DNA of 31,686 nucleotides. Source: an uncultured Clostridia bacterium. Its GTDB lineage: Bacteria; Bacillota; Clostridia; Christensenellales; QALW01. The notes beneath the pieces were generated by a model. That model saw only the letters and a program-made list of their open reading frames with translations, was not told the origin of the DNA and searched no databases. Made by a program: the position numbers and the translations under genes. The stretch lies in contig CAKRZX010000026.1 in assembly GCA_934434555.1 (NCBI GenBank), forward strand, positions 1-31,686, written 5' to 3'. Position 1 is the stretch's first letter. Every line of letters begins with the position of its first letter. This document shows, piece after piece, positions 22,297 to 30,874 of the stretch.

Positions 22297-23304
22297 ATGA
22301 ACAAAGTGATTATCCCCAAAAACTACGTTGAGAAACTTGATATTTATCAGACTCAACTTGCGATAGGTGAACTTCGGCAGTTCTTTCAAAACAGACTTGC
22401 GAAAAAACTGAACCTTAAACGCGTAACCGCACCTCTTTTTGTAAAGCCCGAAACGGGTCTTAACGATGACCTTAACGGCATTGAGCGCGCGGTAACTTTT
22501 GATATCAAGGCGACCGGCGATATGGCGGAAGTGGTGCATTCCCTTGCAAAATGGAAGCGTATGGCGCTTTATAAGTACCATTTTGCTGCGGGCTGCGGGC
22601 TTTATACGGATATGAATGCCATACGCCGCGATGAAGATTTGGATAATTTCCACTCCGTGTACGTTGACCAGTGGGACTGGGAAAAGGTAATTACAAGACC
22701 CGAAAGAAACATTGAATATCTTAAAAATACGGTTCGTGACATCGTTGACGCCATTGTTGATACCTGTGATGCGGTAAAGGAAAAATTCCCCGAAATCGAT
22801 ATTGCGCTTTCAAGGGACGTTAAGTTTATTACCGCACAGGAACTTGAAGATATGTTCCCCGCTCTTACACCAAAGGAAAGGGAAAACGAAATAACGAAAA
22901 AGCACGGCACAGTCTTTTTGATGCAGATAGGCGACAAACTTGCGTCCGGTGCGCCCCACGACGGACGCGCGCCCGACTACGACGACTGGTCGCTTAACGG
23001 CGATATTCTTTTCTGGAACGAGGTTATGCAGTGCGCAATCGAGATATCCTCAATGGGAATCCGCGTGGACGAAAAATCGCTTGCAAGCCAGCTTGAAAAG
23101 GCAAACTGCACCGAGCGCCGTGAGCGCGAGTTCCACAAAATGCTGCTTGAAAGCGAACTTCCCCTTACAATCGGTGGCGGAATAGGGCAGTCAAGGCTGT
23201 GTATGCTGCTTTTGCAAAAGGCGCATATCGGTCAGGTTCAGGTGTCCGTTTGGGACAAAGACACCGTTAAAACCTGTCGGGAGAACGGCATAACGCTTCT
23301 GTAA
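22297..23304 (+). CDS. asnA: Aspartate-ammonia ligase (asparagine synthetase A)
   Basis: 335 residues of the AsnA family, which makes asparagine from aspartate, ammonia and ATP with a class II aminoacyl-tRNA-synthetase-like fold. Motifs: VIIPKNYVEKLDIYQTQLAI at the N-terminus, VTAPLFVKPETGLNDDLNG, VHSLAKWKRMAL and the C-terminal GGGIGQSRLCMLLLQKAHIG. The start at 22297 has GAGG 6 bases upstream; the longer in-frame start at 22276 is in the leader hairpin region. It is the first gene of a four-gene run with a GH127-like enzyme. Confidence 0.96.
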   Translation: MNKVIIPKNYVEKLDIYQTQLAIGELRQFFQNRLAKKLNLKRVTAPLFVKPETGLNDDLNGIERAVTFDIKATGDMAEVVHSLAKWKRMALYKYHFAAGCGLYTDMNAIRRDEDLDNFHSVYVDQWDWEKVITRPERNIEYLKNTVRDIVDAIVDTCDAVKEKFPEIDIALSRDVKFITAQELEDMFPALTPKERENEITKKHGTVFLMQIGDKLASGAPHDGRAPDYDDWSLNGDILFWNEVMQCAIEISSMGIRVDEKSLASQLEKANCTERREREFHKMLLESELPLTIGGGIGQSRLCMLLLQKAHIGQVQVSVWDKDTVKTCRENGITLL

Positions 23305-23314
23305 GGAGAAAAAT

Positions 23315-25168
23315 ATGGAGTTTTTACCTATCGGCAGTGTCCGTTTGGGCGGCAGAATCGAAGAAAAAATGCAGGTGTTTTTAAATAAACGCATATTTTC
23401 CGATTTTGCCGAAAAACATATTCTTCCCGAAGCCGAAAACGCGCTTAAAGAACAGGCGGACGACAATACGCCTATCGGCTACTGGCAGGGCGAATTCTGG
23501 GGCAAACTTATGCTCAGCGCGTGCCGCGTGCAGAGATATACCGGCAGCGCGGAACTTAAAGAAAAAATAAGAAATTCCGTTTATCGGGTGATGAAATTTG
23601 CCCGCAGCGACGGATATATAAATTCGTACAAAGATTCCGCAAATGTTTTTCCGCCCGACGAAGAAACGGCAATAAAACTTGTGGGATGGAGATGTGACTG
23701 GAACTGGAACATCTGGTGCCGCAAGTACACGATATGGGGACTTTACGAAACCGCGGTGCTTTTAGATGACAAGAACATTCTTGACGCGGCAGAAAAAAAT
23801 GCGCTGCAACTTTATCGGGAACTTAAAGAAAAAAACATAAGGATTTCCGATACGGGCACAAGGCAGTTTTTGGGGCTGCCAAGCGGTTCGATATTAAAGC
23901 CGATTCTTTTGATTTTTGAGAAAACAAAAAACAGCGAACTGCTTGATTTTGCAATGGAAATTGCCGCAGAGTGGGAAAACGGCAAACTGCCGATGATTAA
24001 ATTCGGCTTGGAAAACACTCCCGTGCACCTGTGGCGGGAAGAGCCCCGCTTTTGGGCAAAGGCATATGAAATGATGTCATGCCTTGACGGAATAATCGAA
24101 CTTTATCGCGTAACGGGCGAAGAAAAATATCTTACGGCAGTAAAAAACATCTGGGAACAGATTGCGCTGCACGAAAAAGACGGCGTATTTTCCGTGGGAT
24201 TCAACGACCACTTTGCACAGGCGGAACTGCTTATCAATTCTCTTTCCGAACCTTGCGATGTTATCCACTGGCTGCGCGTGACAGGCGAACTCTATCGCGA
24301 AACGGGCGACGTTAAATATATGAACGCTATGGAAATGACTTTTTATAATGCGTTTATGGCGTCGGTTACCGTTGACGGAAAGTGGGGCGCGCGGTGCGTC
24401 CGCTCTTCGGGCAGGCATTTTTGGGCGGAGCCCCAGTGCGGGTTCAAGTATAATCACTGCTGTGTTGACAATATGCCCCGCGGATACGTGAATTTTGCCG
24501 AAACTGCCGTTTGCGTGAAAGATGAAAACGTGTATATCAATCATTACTGTCCGCTTTCTGCCCGCATTGACGGCTTTAATATCGAAATTTCCGACGGATA
24601 TCTTACCGGCGGGAAGTTTATAATTAAAATCGAATCGGAAAGAGACCGCAAAATTTTCTTCCGTGTGCCGCCCTTTGCGGGTAAAAACGCGTTTTTGGGC
24701 GATATAAAAAATCTCCCTGCGGGGGAATATAAAGAAGTTGATATCTTTAAGGGAAAGAGCGAATTCAAAGTTTATTTTGATTTTTCTCTTCGCACACTTA
24801 AATTTGATTTTCCCGTTTTAAGGGAACTTCCCAACGACTGGCGCACCAATAACTGGCGCAACGAATACCGTCCCGACGGCTTAAAGACAATGCCGATTGA
24901 TTCTATGGTGAATTATTCGGGCGTGCGTCTGCTTTACGGTCCGATTTTGCTTGCGCGGAGCAAAAAAGTCGGCGGAACGGATTTAGTTGCACAAACGTGC
25001 ATTCGTGCAGATGACAGACTTAAAGCGGAGAATATCCGCAGCGACAGCGAATCGATACTGAAACTTGATTTTTCAAATAACGGAAAGAAATTTTCACTTA
25101 TCGACTATGCATCTGCCGATGACGATATGAAAAACGAAGATACGGATTATTTCAATATCTATTTTTAA
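23315..25168 (+). CDS. GH127-like beta-L-arabinofuranosidase family protein
   Basis: 617 residues of the DUF1680/GH127-type family, retaining enzymes that use a zinc-bound cysteine as nucleophile. The Zn-site residues seem present: Glu312 and Cys314 (SEPCDVIHW) and the pair Cys382-Cys383 (NHCCVDNMPRGY), matching the E-x-C and CC pattern of the B. longum enzyme. The alpha/alpha-barrel is followed by beta-sandwich domains after about residue 420. No signal peptide, so it is cytoplasmic. AAGGAG precedes the ATG, 10 bases after asnA. The substrate could be an arabinofuranoside or related sugar; families GH137/GH146 are alternatives. Confidence 0.8.
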   Translation: MEFLPIGSVRLGGRIEEKMQVFLNKRIFSDFAEKHILPEAENALKEQADDNTPIGYWQGEFWGKLMLSACRVQRYTGSAELKEKIRNSVYRVMKFARSDGYINSYKDSANVFPPDEETAIKLVGWRCDWNWNIWCRKYTIWGLYETAVLLDDKNILDAAEKNALQLYRELKEKNIRISDTGTRQFLGLPSGSILKPILLIFEKTKNSELLDFAMEIAAEWENGKLPMIKFGLENTPVHLWREEPRFWAKAYEMMSCLDGIIELYRVTGEEKYLTAVKNIWEQIALHEKDGVFSVGFNDHFAQAELLINSLSEPCDVIHWLRVTGELYRETGDVKYMNAMEMTFYNAFMASVTVDGKWGARCVRSSGRHFWAEPQCGFKYNHCCVDNMPRGYVNFAETAVCVKDENVYINHYCPLSARIDGFNIEISDGYLTGGKFIIKIESERDRKIFFRVPPFAGKNAFLGDIKNLPAGEYKEVDIFKGKSEFKVYFDFSLRTLKFDFPVLRELPNDWRTNNWRNEYRPDGLKTMPIDSMVNYSGVRLLYGPILLARSKKVGGTDLVAQTCIRADDRLKAENIRSDSESILKLDFSNNGKKFSLIDYASADDDMKNEDTDYFNIYF

Positions 25169-25180
25169 GGGGTGAATTTT

Positions 25181-25444
25181 ATGCACTACAACTACAAAAC
25201 AAGCGGTACCTGCGCAACGGTAATATCTTTTGATATCGACGGGGATATTATCCGCAACGTTAAATTTACCGGAGGCTGCAACGGAAACCTGAAAGCGGTT
25301 TCGGCGTTGGTTGACGGAATGAAAGTGGAGGACATTGAGGGCAAACTCAAAGGCATTACCTGCGGGTGGAAGAATACAAGCTGTTCCGACCAACTTTCAA
25401 AAGCGGTGCGCGCAGCGTACGAAGAAGAGAAAAAGGGAGAATAG
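25181..25444 (+). CDS. TSCPD-domain protein (TIGR03905-like)
   Basis: An 87-residue protein matching the TSCPD domain found at the end of class II ribonucleotide reductases and as free small proteins: YKTSGTCATVISFDIDGDII, FTGGCNGNLKAVSALVDGM, and ITCGWKNTSCSDQLSKAV. Four conserved cysteines (TC, GC, TC, SC) suggest metal or redox function. The start at 25181 follows AAGGGGTGA. The free form has no known role. It lies 12 bases after the GH127-like gene and 4 bases before rhaM. Confidence 0.88.
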   Translation: MHYNYKTSGTCATVISFDIDGDIIRNVKFTGGCNGNLKAVSALVDGMKVEDIEGKLKGITCGWKNTSCSDQLSKAVRAAYEEEKKGE

Positions 25445-25448
25445 AAAA

Positions 25449-25766
25449 ATGGAGAGATACGCGTGGAAAGCAGTGGTAAAGGACGGCTGTATTGAAGAAT
25501 ATCAGCGCCGTCACAACGAAATCTGGCCCGAACTTGTCGCGGTTCTTAAAGAGGCAGGCATAGTAAATTACAGCATCTGGAATGTTGGCAACGAACTTTT
25601 CGGCTATTATGAGTGCGAAAAAGGCGTTGATTTTGCCGCAAAAACTCAGGCAGACAGCTCGGTAGTGGACAAGTGGAATGAGTATATGAAAGATGTTATG
25701 ATTATGGAAATGGACCCCGAAACGGGCGCGCAGCCTATGCTTAAAGAAGTTTTCAGGCTTGACTGA
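25449..25766 (+). CDS. rhaM: L-rhamnose mutarotase
   Basis: 105 residues of the RhaM/DUF718 family, which interconverts alpha- and beta-L-rhamnose. Diagnostic features are YQRRHNEIWPEL with the catalytic His, an early Tyr, YSIWNVGNELFGYYEC and a late MKDVMIMEMDP. GGGAGA lies upstream, in the preceding gene's end. No rhamnose isomerase or kinase is in the window, so it may feed on rhamnose released by the neighbouring glycosidase-like genes. It is followed by a terminator. Confidence 0.9.
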   Translation: MERYAWKAVVKDGCIEEYQRRHNEIWPELVAVLKEAGIVNYSIWNVGNELFGYYECEKGVDFAAKTQADSSVVDKWNEYMKDVMIMEMDPETGAQPMLKEVFRLD

Positions 25767-25772
25767 TTTTTC

Positions 25773-25803
25773 AGCGGCACGGATTATTCCGAGCTGCTTT
25801 TTT
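25773..25803 (+). terminator. Terminator after rhaM
   Basis: An AGCGGCACGGA/TCCGAGCTGCT stem (25773-25783 and 25788-25798, one mismatch) with a TTAT loop and a T-run. Confidence 0.8.
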
Positions 25804-25904
25804 CGTGCAAAAAATAATAAAATCCGCATCGCCAAATGATAAATACACGCCCGATTATTTGTAGTATAATGTATATAAACACACAGATAAAGGCGGAATT
25901 TTGT

Positions 25905-26759
25905 ATGAAGAAAATAGGCTTCGTGGATTATTATATTGACGAATGGCACGCAAACAACTATATCAAATGGTTTGAAAATGCATCAAAGGAACTGGGACTT
26001 GATTATACCGTGGAATATGCCTGGGCGTATCTGCCCGAAAAAGAGGGGCTGCTTTCAACAACGGAATGGTGCAGAAAGAACGGCATAACCGAGTGCGCGA
26101 CGGTTGAAGAACTTTGCCGAAAATCGGAGAACATTCTTATTCTTGCGCCCTCTGACCCGCAGGTTCACTTAATGCTTGCGGAAAAGGTGCTTCCGTTCGG
26201 AAAGACGACGTATATCGACAAAACGTTTGCCGAAAGCACGGAAAACGCAGGGGCAATATATGCGCTTGCAGACAAGTACAATACACAAATCTTTTCTACT
26301 TCGGCGCTCCGTTACGGCGATGAACTTTGCGATTTTGCCGGCAAGGAAGCGGAATCCGTTTCGGTAACGGGCAGCGGCGACAGTCTGGAAGAGTACTGCA
26401 TTCATCAACTTGAAATGATTGTAAAACTTATGGGCATCGGCGCAAAAAGCGTGAATGTGTATTCGAAAGGAATCCAGTCAATGGTGCACATTGCCTACGA
26501 AAACGGCAGAATGGCGACGCTTTCTTTCTGTAAAAGCGCAAAACCGTTCTCGGTTGACGTTGCGGTAAAGGGTGCAGGCACGGGCGATTACAGAGAAATC
26601 AAAAGCGATTTTTTCTATAATTTTATAAAAGAAATTTTACGTTTCTTTGAGAGCAATACCCCGCCCTTTAACAGAGCCGAAACACTTGAAGTTATTGCCC
26701 TTCGCGATTCGATAATAAAGGGACTTTCACTTCCCGCAGGGACAAAAATTGAAGTATAA
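25905..26759 (+). CDS. Gfo/Idh/MocA-like oxidoreductase
   Basis: 284 residues. An N-terminal Rossmann-like part (KKIGFVDYYIDEWHANNYIK, then ILILAPSDPQVHLMLAEKVL and FGKTTYIDKTFAEST, the family's EKP-type loop with Asp-Lys) and a C-terminal part with NRAETLEVIALRDSIIKGLS. It fits the Gfo/Idh/MocA family, NAD(P)-dependent sugar or cyclitol dehydrogenases. The usual glycine-rich GxGxxG loop is absent (FVDYYIDEW instead), so cofactor use is uncertain. The start at 25905 has AAAGGCGGA upstream. A TATAAT at 25865-25870 may be its -10. It is the last native gene before the tRNA junction. Confidence 0.75.
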   Translation: MKKIGFVDYYIDEWHANNYIKWFENASKELGLDYTVEYAWAYLPEKEGLLSTTEWCRKNGITECATVEELCRKSENILILAPSDPQVHLMLAEKVLPFGKTTYIDKTFAESTENAGAIYALADKYNTQIFSTSALRYGDELCDFAGKEAESVSVTGSGDSLEEYCIHQLEMIVKLMGIGAKSVNVYSKGIQSMVHIAYENGRMATLSFCKSAKPFSVDVAVKGAGTGDYREIKSDFFYNFIKEILRFFESNTPPFNRAETLEVIALRDSIIKGLSLPAGTKIEV

Positions 26760-26776
26760 AAAACGTCCGCCGCAAA

Positions 26777-26817
26777 TGATATGCACATCCGGTGTATGAC
26801 TTTTGGGGTGCATATCA
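26777..26817. repeat. 10-bp inverted repeat near the right island junction
   Basis: TGATATGCAC (26777-26786, allowing for one base of slip) and GTGCATATCA (26808-26817) with a 21-base loop. No T-run follows directly, so a terminator is doubtful. It lies 23 bases from the tRNA remnant. Confidence 0.5.
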
Positions 26818-26839
26818 CGTGCGCCAAGCCCTTTTTGTG

Positions 26840-26881
26840 TCGGAGTGACACGGTTCGAACGTGCGACCTGATGCTCCCAAA
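26840..26881 (-). tRNA. 3' half of tRNA-Pro(UGG), displaced att-site remnant
   Basis: Read on the minus strand from 26881: anticodon loop TTTGGGA (anticodon TGG), 3' anticodon stem GCATC, variable loop AGGTC, T-arm GCACG-TTCGAAC-CGTGT with all five pairs, acceptor strand CACTCCG and discriminator A at 26840. CCA is not encoded. The matching 5' anticodon stem GATGC is not there, so the similarity stops exactly at the anticodon loop. This is how a tRNA 3' end looks after a tyrosine recombinase crosses over in the anticodon loop and displaces it. Confidence 0.8.
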
Positions 26882-27242
26882 CGGACCTATGAAGGCAATT
26901 TCCGCTAAAAATAGCTTTTTCCGCCCCTTTCCGCTCGGAAAACCGCGCTCTTCAGCACTCTTATCTCCACTGTTTCCGAGTGCTCCGAAACGGTAGGTGG
27001 TCTGTTATGTGGTCAACAGCAATTTCCACGGAATAATATGAACTACACGCCTCTCGTTATCATGCGAGAGGCGATTGCTTTTTATACGGTTATTATAACT
27101 CTGAACAACAGTTTGTTCAAGTCAAAATTTGCACCGCAGTAGACAAAGAAAAGGAGATTACGGAAAAGCAAGGATGAAATAGAAAACTTGCAACAAAAAG
27201 TTGATAAATGCTGAAATCGCAGTATTTATCTGCCGAAAGTTG
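26882..27242. other. Non-coding edge of the right island
   Basis: No credible gene. The stretch after the tRNA remnant contains TGTGGTCAACAGCAATTTCCA-like sequence (from about 27009), of a kind often seen near clostridial integrase attachment sites. It also holds a terminator hairpin at 27049-27083, a stretch at 27143-27214 that reads as a 23-codon charged tail without a start and may be a degraded gene end, and a near-perfect GATAAATGCT/AGTATTTATC inverted repeat (27203-27230). All roles are inferred. Confidence 0.5.
27049..27083 (+). terminator. Hairpin with T-run in the island edge
   Basis: GCCTCTCG (27049-27056) and CGAGAGGC (27065-27072) with an 8-base loop, then GATTGCTTTTT. It may end transcripts entering from the left. 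Confidence 0.7.
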
Positions 27243-27271
27243 TTGATATTTGGTGTGGAGTGTGGTATAAT
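27243..27271 (+). promoter_or_regulatory. Promoter of the putative defence operon
   Basis: TTGATA (27243-27248), a 17-base spacer and TATAAT (27266-27271) with a TG extended -10. It is the only good promoter seen before the HTH-methyltransferase-AIPR run. The inverted repeat ending at 27230 lies just upstream and could be an operator. Confidence 0.75.
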
Positions 27272-27323
27272 GATTTCCGATGATACAATGTACTAACTAT
27301 AACTGTTTATGAGGTGTAATACA

Positions 27324-27530
27324 ATGGCCGCAAGCTATAAAAAATTGTTCAAGCTTCTGATCGACCGTGATATGAAAAAGAAAGAACTCGCCGAAAAAGC
27401 CGGCATCAGCATCGCAACCATTACAAAAATGGGCAAAGACGGCGCGGTAGTCTCCAGTGATGTGCTCATAAAGATATGCACCGCTCTTGAATGTAAGATG
27501 GACGATATTATGGAGATCGTGCAGGAGTAA
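27324..27530 (+). CDS. Small XRE-family (Cro/C1-type) regulator
   Basis: A 68-residue single-domain HTH: YKKLFKLLIDRDMKKKELAE, then KAGISIATITKMGKDGAVVS and a last helix KICTALECKMDDIMEI. This is the short HTH_26 type common just upstream of restriction-modification and defence genes, where it controls methyltransferase expression. The start at 27324 has GAGGTG 7 bases before it; the in-frame ATG at 27309 overlaps that site. It is followed 48 bases later by the methyltransferase. Confidence 0.88.
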   Translation: MAASYKKLFKLLIDRDMKKKELAEKAGISIATITKMGKDGAVVSSDVLIKICTALECKMDDIMEIVQE

Positions 27531-27578
27531 TTAGGCGGTATACAAAGGATAGAAAGCGAAAAGGTTTCGGTGGGAGTT

Positions 27579-28811
27579 ATGAATTATATTGATTTGTTCG
27601 CTGGAGCAGGCGGGTTATCCGAAGGGTTTACTTCTATTGGATTTAATCCGGTTGCTCACGTTGAAATGAATCGCGAGGCGTGCGAAACACTTAAAACGCG
27701 CGCCGTATATTACTATCTTAAGGATAATGGCAAGTTGGATGAGTACAAAAAATACCTTCTCGGAGAACTCTCCAAAGAAAAACTGTACTCAACGGTTCCT
27801 GAAGTTGTTCTTAAATCAGTTATACACCAAACAATGAGTGAAGAAAATATGCCTGTATTGTTTGATCTGATAGATGACCTGAAAAAAGAGCAACATGTAG
27901 AGCAGATTGATTTGATTGTGGGAGGCCCCCCGTGCCAGGCGTATTCACTTGTTGGACGCGCTGTAAAAAGCGATAACATGGTTGGGGATCCGCGAAATTA
28001 TCTTTATAGGCTGTACATCGAAGTTCTGAAAAAATATAGACCGACGATGTTTGTTTTTGAAAATGTTCCCGGACTACTTACCGCAAATGACGGCCAATAT
28101 TTCGAAGATATGAAAATTGCCTTCAAAGATGCAGGGTATACTATCGACCATTCTGTGCTGAACGCAAAAGATTTTGATGTTTTGCAGGACAGAAGAAGAG
28201 TCATATTGATCGGGTGGAAAAAGGAATTAGAATACCGATATCCTGTTTTCGAAGAGAAAGCATCCACGCATAAAGTTGCTGAATTGCTTTCTGATCTTCC
28301 TGCCATTCAATCGGGAGAAGAAAATAATAATTATGTCAGCTCTAAATTTAATGCCTACTTAAAAAAAACCGGCATAAGAAAAGTAGATGATATTTTGACT
28401 TGGCATGTTGCCAGACCGCATATAGAACGTGATCGTGAAATTTACAGAAAAGTTATCGCAGCATGGTTCGAGGATAAAAAACGAATAAAATACACCGACC
28501 TTCCTGAGGAACTCTGTACACATAAAAATCGGACTGCATTTTTGGACAGATTCAAAGTGGTTGCCTCTGATATGCCGACCTGCCACACAATGATGGCTCA
28601 TATATCCAAGGATGGCCACTACTTCATCCATCCAGATATTAAACAAGCACGATCAATTACCGTAAGAGAAGCAGCGCGGATACAATCTTTCCCGGATGAT
28701 TTTTATTTCGAGGGATCCAGAACTGCGGCATTCACACAAATTGGTAATGCAGTTCCTCCTCTGATGGCCAAAGGGATTGCAATAAAAATTAAAGAAATGT
28801 TGGGGAAATAA
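27579..28811 (+). CDS. C5-cytosine DNA methyltransferase
   Basis: A 410-residue SAM-dependent DNA (cytosine-5) methyltransferase. Motif I is YIDLFAGAGGLSEGF, motif IV GGPPCQAYSLVGR with the catalytic Cys119, motif VI FVFENVPGLL (Glu161), motif VIII QDRRRVILIG, and IX/X ARIQSFPDDF through QIGNAVPPLMAKGIA. An insertion of about 60 residues between motifs I and IV (residues 35-100) is longer than in the simplest enzymes. The recognition region lies between about 225 and 340. A GTG at 27570 is an alternative start. It presumably marks self DNA for the genes downstream. Confidence 0.95.
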   Translation: MNYIDLFAGAGGLSEGFTSIGFNPVAHVEMNREACETLKTRAVYYYLKDNGKLDEYKKYLLGELSKEKLYSTVPEVVLKSVIHQTMSEENMPVLFDLIDDLKKEQHVEQIDLIVGGPPCQAYSLVGRAVKSDNMVGDPRNYLYRLYIEVLKKYRPTMFVFENVPGLLTANDGQYFEDMKIAFKDAGYTIDHSVLNAKDFDVLQDRRRVILIGWKKELEYRYPVFEEKASTHKVAELLSDLPAIQSGEENNNYVSSKFNAYLKKTGIRKVDDILTWHVARPHIERDREIYRKVIAAWFEDKKRIKYTDLPEELCTHKNRTAFLDRFKVVASDMPTCHTMMAHISKDGHYFIHPDIKQARSITVREAARIQSFPDDFYFEGSRTAAFTQIGNAVPPLMAKGIAIKIKEMLGK

Positions 28812-28815
28812 AGAT

Positions 28816-30861
28816 ATGTCTATAAACGAATTTTACTCAGGCTTTTGTGAAGAAATTGCTTTGGCTCAGGATGCAGACACGTATGATTGGGAACCGCAGG
28901 ACTTCTTTACGGCTGTAATGTTAGGCTATTTGGAAGAAGCAGGGGAAATTGAAGATCCCATAATTTGTCCTTTCAGAGGGTATGGATTGCAATTGAACGC
29001 CTACCATATTTCCGAGTCGTATGAAGAGGTAGACATTTTTGTTAGCGTATATAATGAAAACCCAGTACTTTCTTCTGTCTCAAGAACTGATATTGATGCA
29101 GCAGTAAAAAGAGGCATTCAATTGTATAGACGGGCTACCAGTGATCTGTATACTGCTTTTGAAAAAGACAGCGATACATATGAGTTTGCAATCACACTGC
29201 ACAAAGAAAAGGCTGAAATTAAAAAAGCAAGAGTTGTTGCATTAACAAACGGAACGGTTAAAGCTATTCCCTTTGAAAAAATTGATTTGGCAGGTGTTGA
29301 GATATCATTCTCTGTATGGGATATTGACAGACTTTATCGTTGTACTACATCAGGAAAAATGAGAGAGACGATAGAAATCGATTTTCAGTCATCGTATGGC
29401 GTGACAATTCCGTGCATTGAGAATGCAACGTCAGACGTATACAGCGTTTATCTGGCAATATTAAACGGCGAATTTCTTGCTAAAATATACGAAGAACACG
29501 GTCCGCGGTTACTTGAAAGGAACGTCAGATCTTTTTTGCAGGTAAAAGGTGCCGTAAACAAAGGTATTAGGGATACCCTGCGTGATGAACCGGAAATGTT
29601 TCTTGCATATAACAACGGCATTTCTGTCACAGCCGAAAGCGTAGAGGTAGTCAGAGATGAAAACGGAAGACCATCTATAAAGAAAATACGTGATATGCAA
29701 ATTGTTAACGGAGGACAAACTACTGCCTCTATATATAATGCGTGGAAAGATAAAAAGATTGAAGTCGATCTGAGTAAAGTGTTTGTGCAAATGAAGTTGT
29801 CTGTCATCAGCGCTTCTTCTGCTATGGATGAAATAGTTCCTAAGATTTCAGCGTTTGCGAATACTCAGAACAAAATACAAATGGCTGACTTCTCGGCAAA
29901 CGATCCCTTCCATCGCAGGATCGAGGAGCTGTCACGTATTACTTGGACTCCTGTACAAGGCGGTCAAAAGCCGCAGAACTGGTTTTATGAAAGAGCACGT
30001 GGTCAGTATGCAGATATGCTGTCTAAAGAGACAACAACGCTCAGGAGAAAAGCATACAAAGAAACGCACCCGCTGTTCACAAAAACAGATCTGGCGAAGT
30101 ATGAGAATACATGGGATCAAATGCCATATTTTGTGAGTGAAGGGGCGCAGAAAAACTTTAAGAAATTCACCGTCAGGCTGGCAGAGCGAGGCAGTTTTGT
30201 TCCCGATGCAAAATATTATGAGCGTTTAATCGCAAAGGCAATTTTGTTCCGTAGAACCGAAAAATTAGTACAGCAACAGCAGTACGGCGGATACCGCGCT
30301 AACATTGTTACATATACAATTGCTTATCTTTCTTATGTTACAGGCCAGAGAATTGATCTTGATTCAATATGGAAAAACCAGTCTTTAACGCCTGCTTTGG
30401 AAGAGAATATTGTTGAGGTTTCAAAGTTTGTTCAGCATATGATTGTTAATCCTCCCGGCGGAGCCAATGTTGGCGAGTGGTGCAAAAAGCAACAATGCTG
30501 GAATACAATTAAGGAATATTCATATCAAATAACGGATAGCTTGCGTACAGAGCTCGAAGATGTGGCAGCAAACCAATCTGCGGTGATTTCTTCGTCAAGC
30601 AAAGCTGCTGTATCTTCGTTGAATGTTACTACAGAAGAAGAGCGCACACTTATAGATAAAGCATCAGCTATAGCTGCAGCAGAATGGTACGCACTTTCCA
30701 AGTGGGCAAAGGAGACGGACAACTTCCAGGGCTGGCAAAGAAGCATAGTTTTTTCTGTTGCCCAATTGATTGCAAGAAATCGCAAGCCATCATATAAACA
30801 GGCAGTGCAGGCTCTCAAGGTATACGAAGAGGCGGTTCAGAAAGGTTTTAATAAACTGTAA
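28816..30861 (+). CDS. AIPR-family (abortive infection phage resistance) protein
   Basis: 681 residues. The central part has the AIPR (PF10592) signatures: NVRSFLQVKGAVNKGIRDTL from about residue 236, FLAYNNGISVTA, and MQIVNGGQTTASIYNAW near residue 295. The C-terminal 250 residues are helical and less conserved. AIPR proteins occur in phage defence and restriction loci; their biochemical activity is poorly known. It starts 4 bases after the methyltransferase stop, and the next gene follows after 13 bases. Codon use is AT-richer than in the chromosomal genes to the left, which supports transfer. Confidence 0.88.
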   Translation: MSINEFYSGFCEEIALAQDADTYDWEPQDFFTAVMLGYLEEAGEIEDPIICPFRGYGLQLNAYHISESYEEVDIFVSVYNENPVLSSVSRTDIDAAVKRGIQLYRRATSDLYTAFEKDSDTYEFAITLHKEKAEIKKARVVALTNGTVKAIPFEKIDLAGVEISFSVWDIDRLYRCTTSGKMRETIEIDFQSSYGVTIPCIENATSDVYSVYLAILNGEFLAKIYEEHGPRLLERNVRSFLQVKGAVNKGIRDTLRDEPEMFLAYNNGISVTAESVEVVRDENGRPSIKKIRDMQIVNGGQTTASIYNAWKDKKIEVDLSKVFVQMKLSVISASSAMDEIVPKISAFANTQNKIQMADFSANDPFHRRIEELSRITWTPVQGGQKPQNWFYERARGQYADMLSKETTTLRRKAYKETHPLFTKTDLAKYENTWDQMPYFVSEGAQKNFKKFTVRLAERGSFVPDAKYYERLIAKAILFRRTEKLVQQQQYGGYRANIVTYTIAYLSYVTGQRIDLDSIWKNQSLTPALEENIVEVSKFVQHMIVNPPGGANVGEWCKKQQCWNTIKEYSYQITDSLRTELEDVAANQSAVISSSSKAAVSSLNVTTEEERTLIDKASAIAAAEWYALSKWAKETDNFQGWQRSIVFSVAQLIARNRKPSYKQAVQALKVYEEAVQKGFNKL

Positions 30862-30874
30862 AAGGAGATAAATC

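Noticed and set aside
26840..26881. Functional tRNA gene
   Set aside because: Only positions 32-73 are present; the 5' half and the matching anticodon stem are missing, so it is an att remnant.
26882..27242. A gene in the island edge
   Set aside because: All frames are short or lack a start with a ribosome site; the 23-codon tail at 27143-27214 is at most a degraded remnant.
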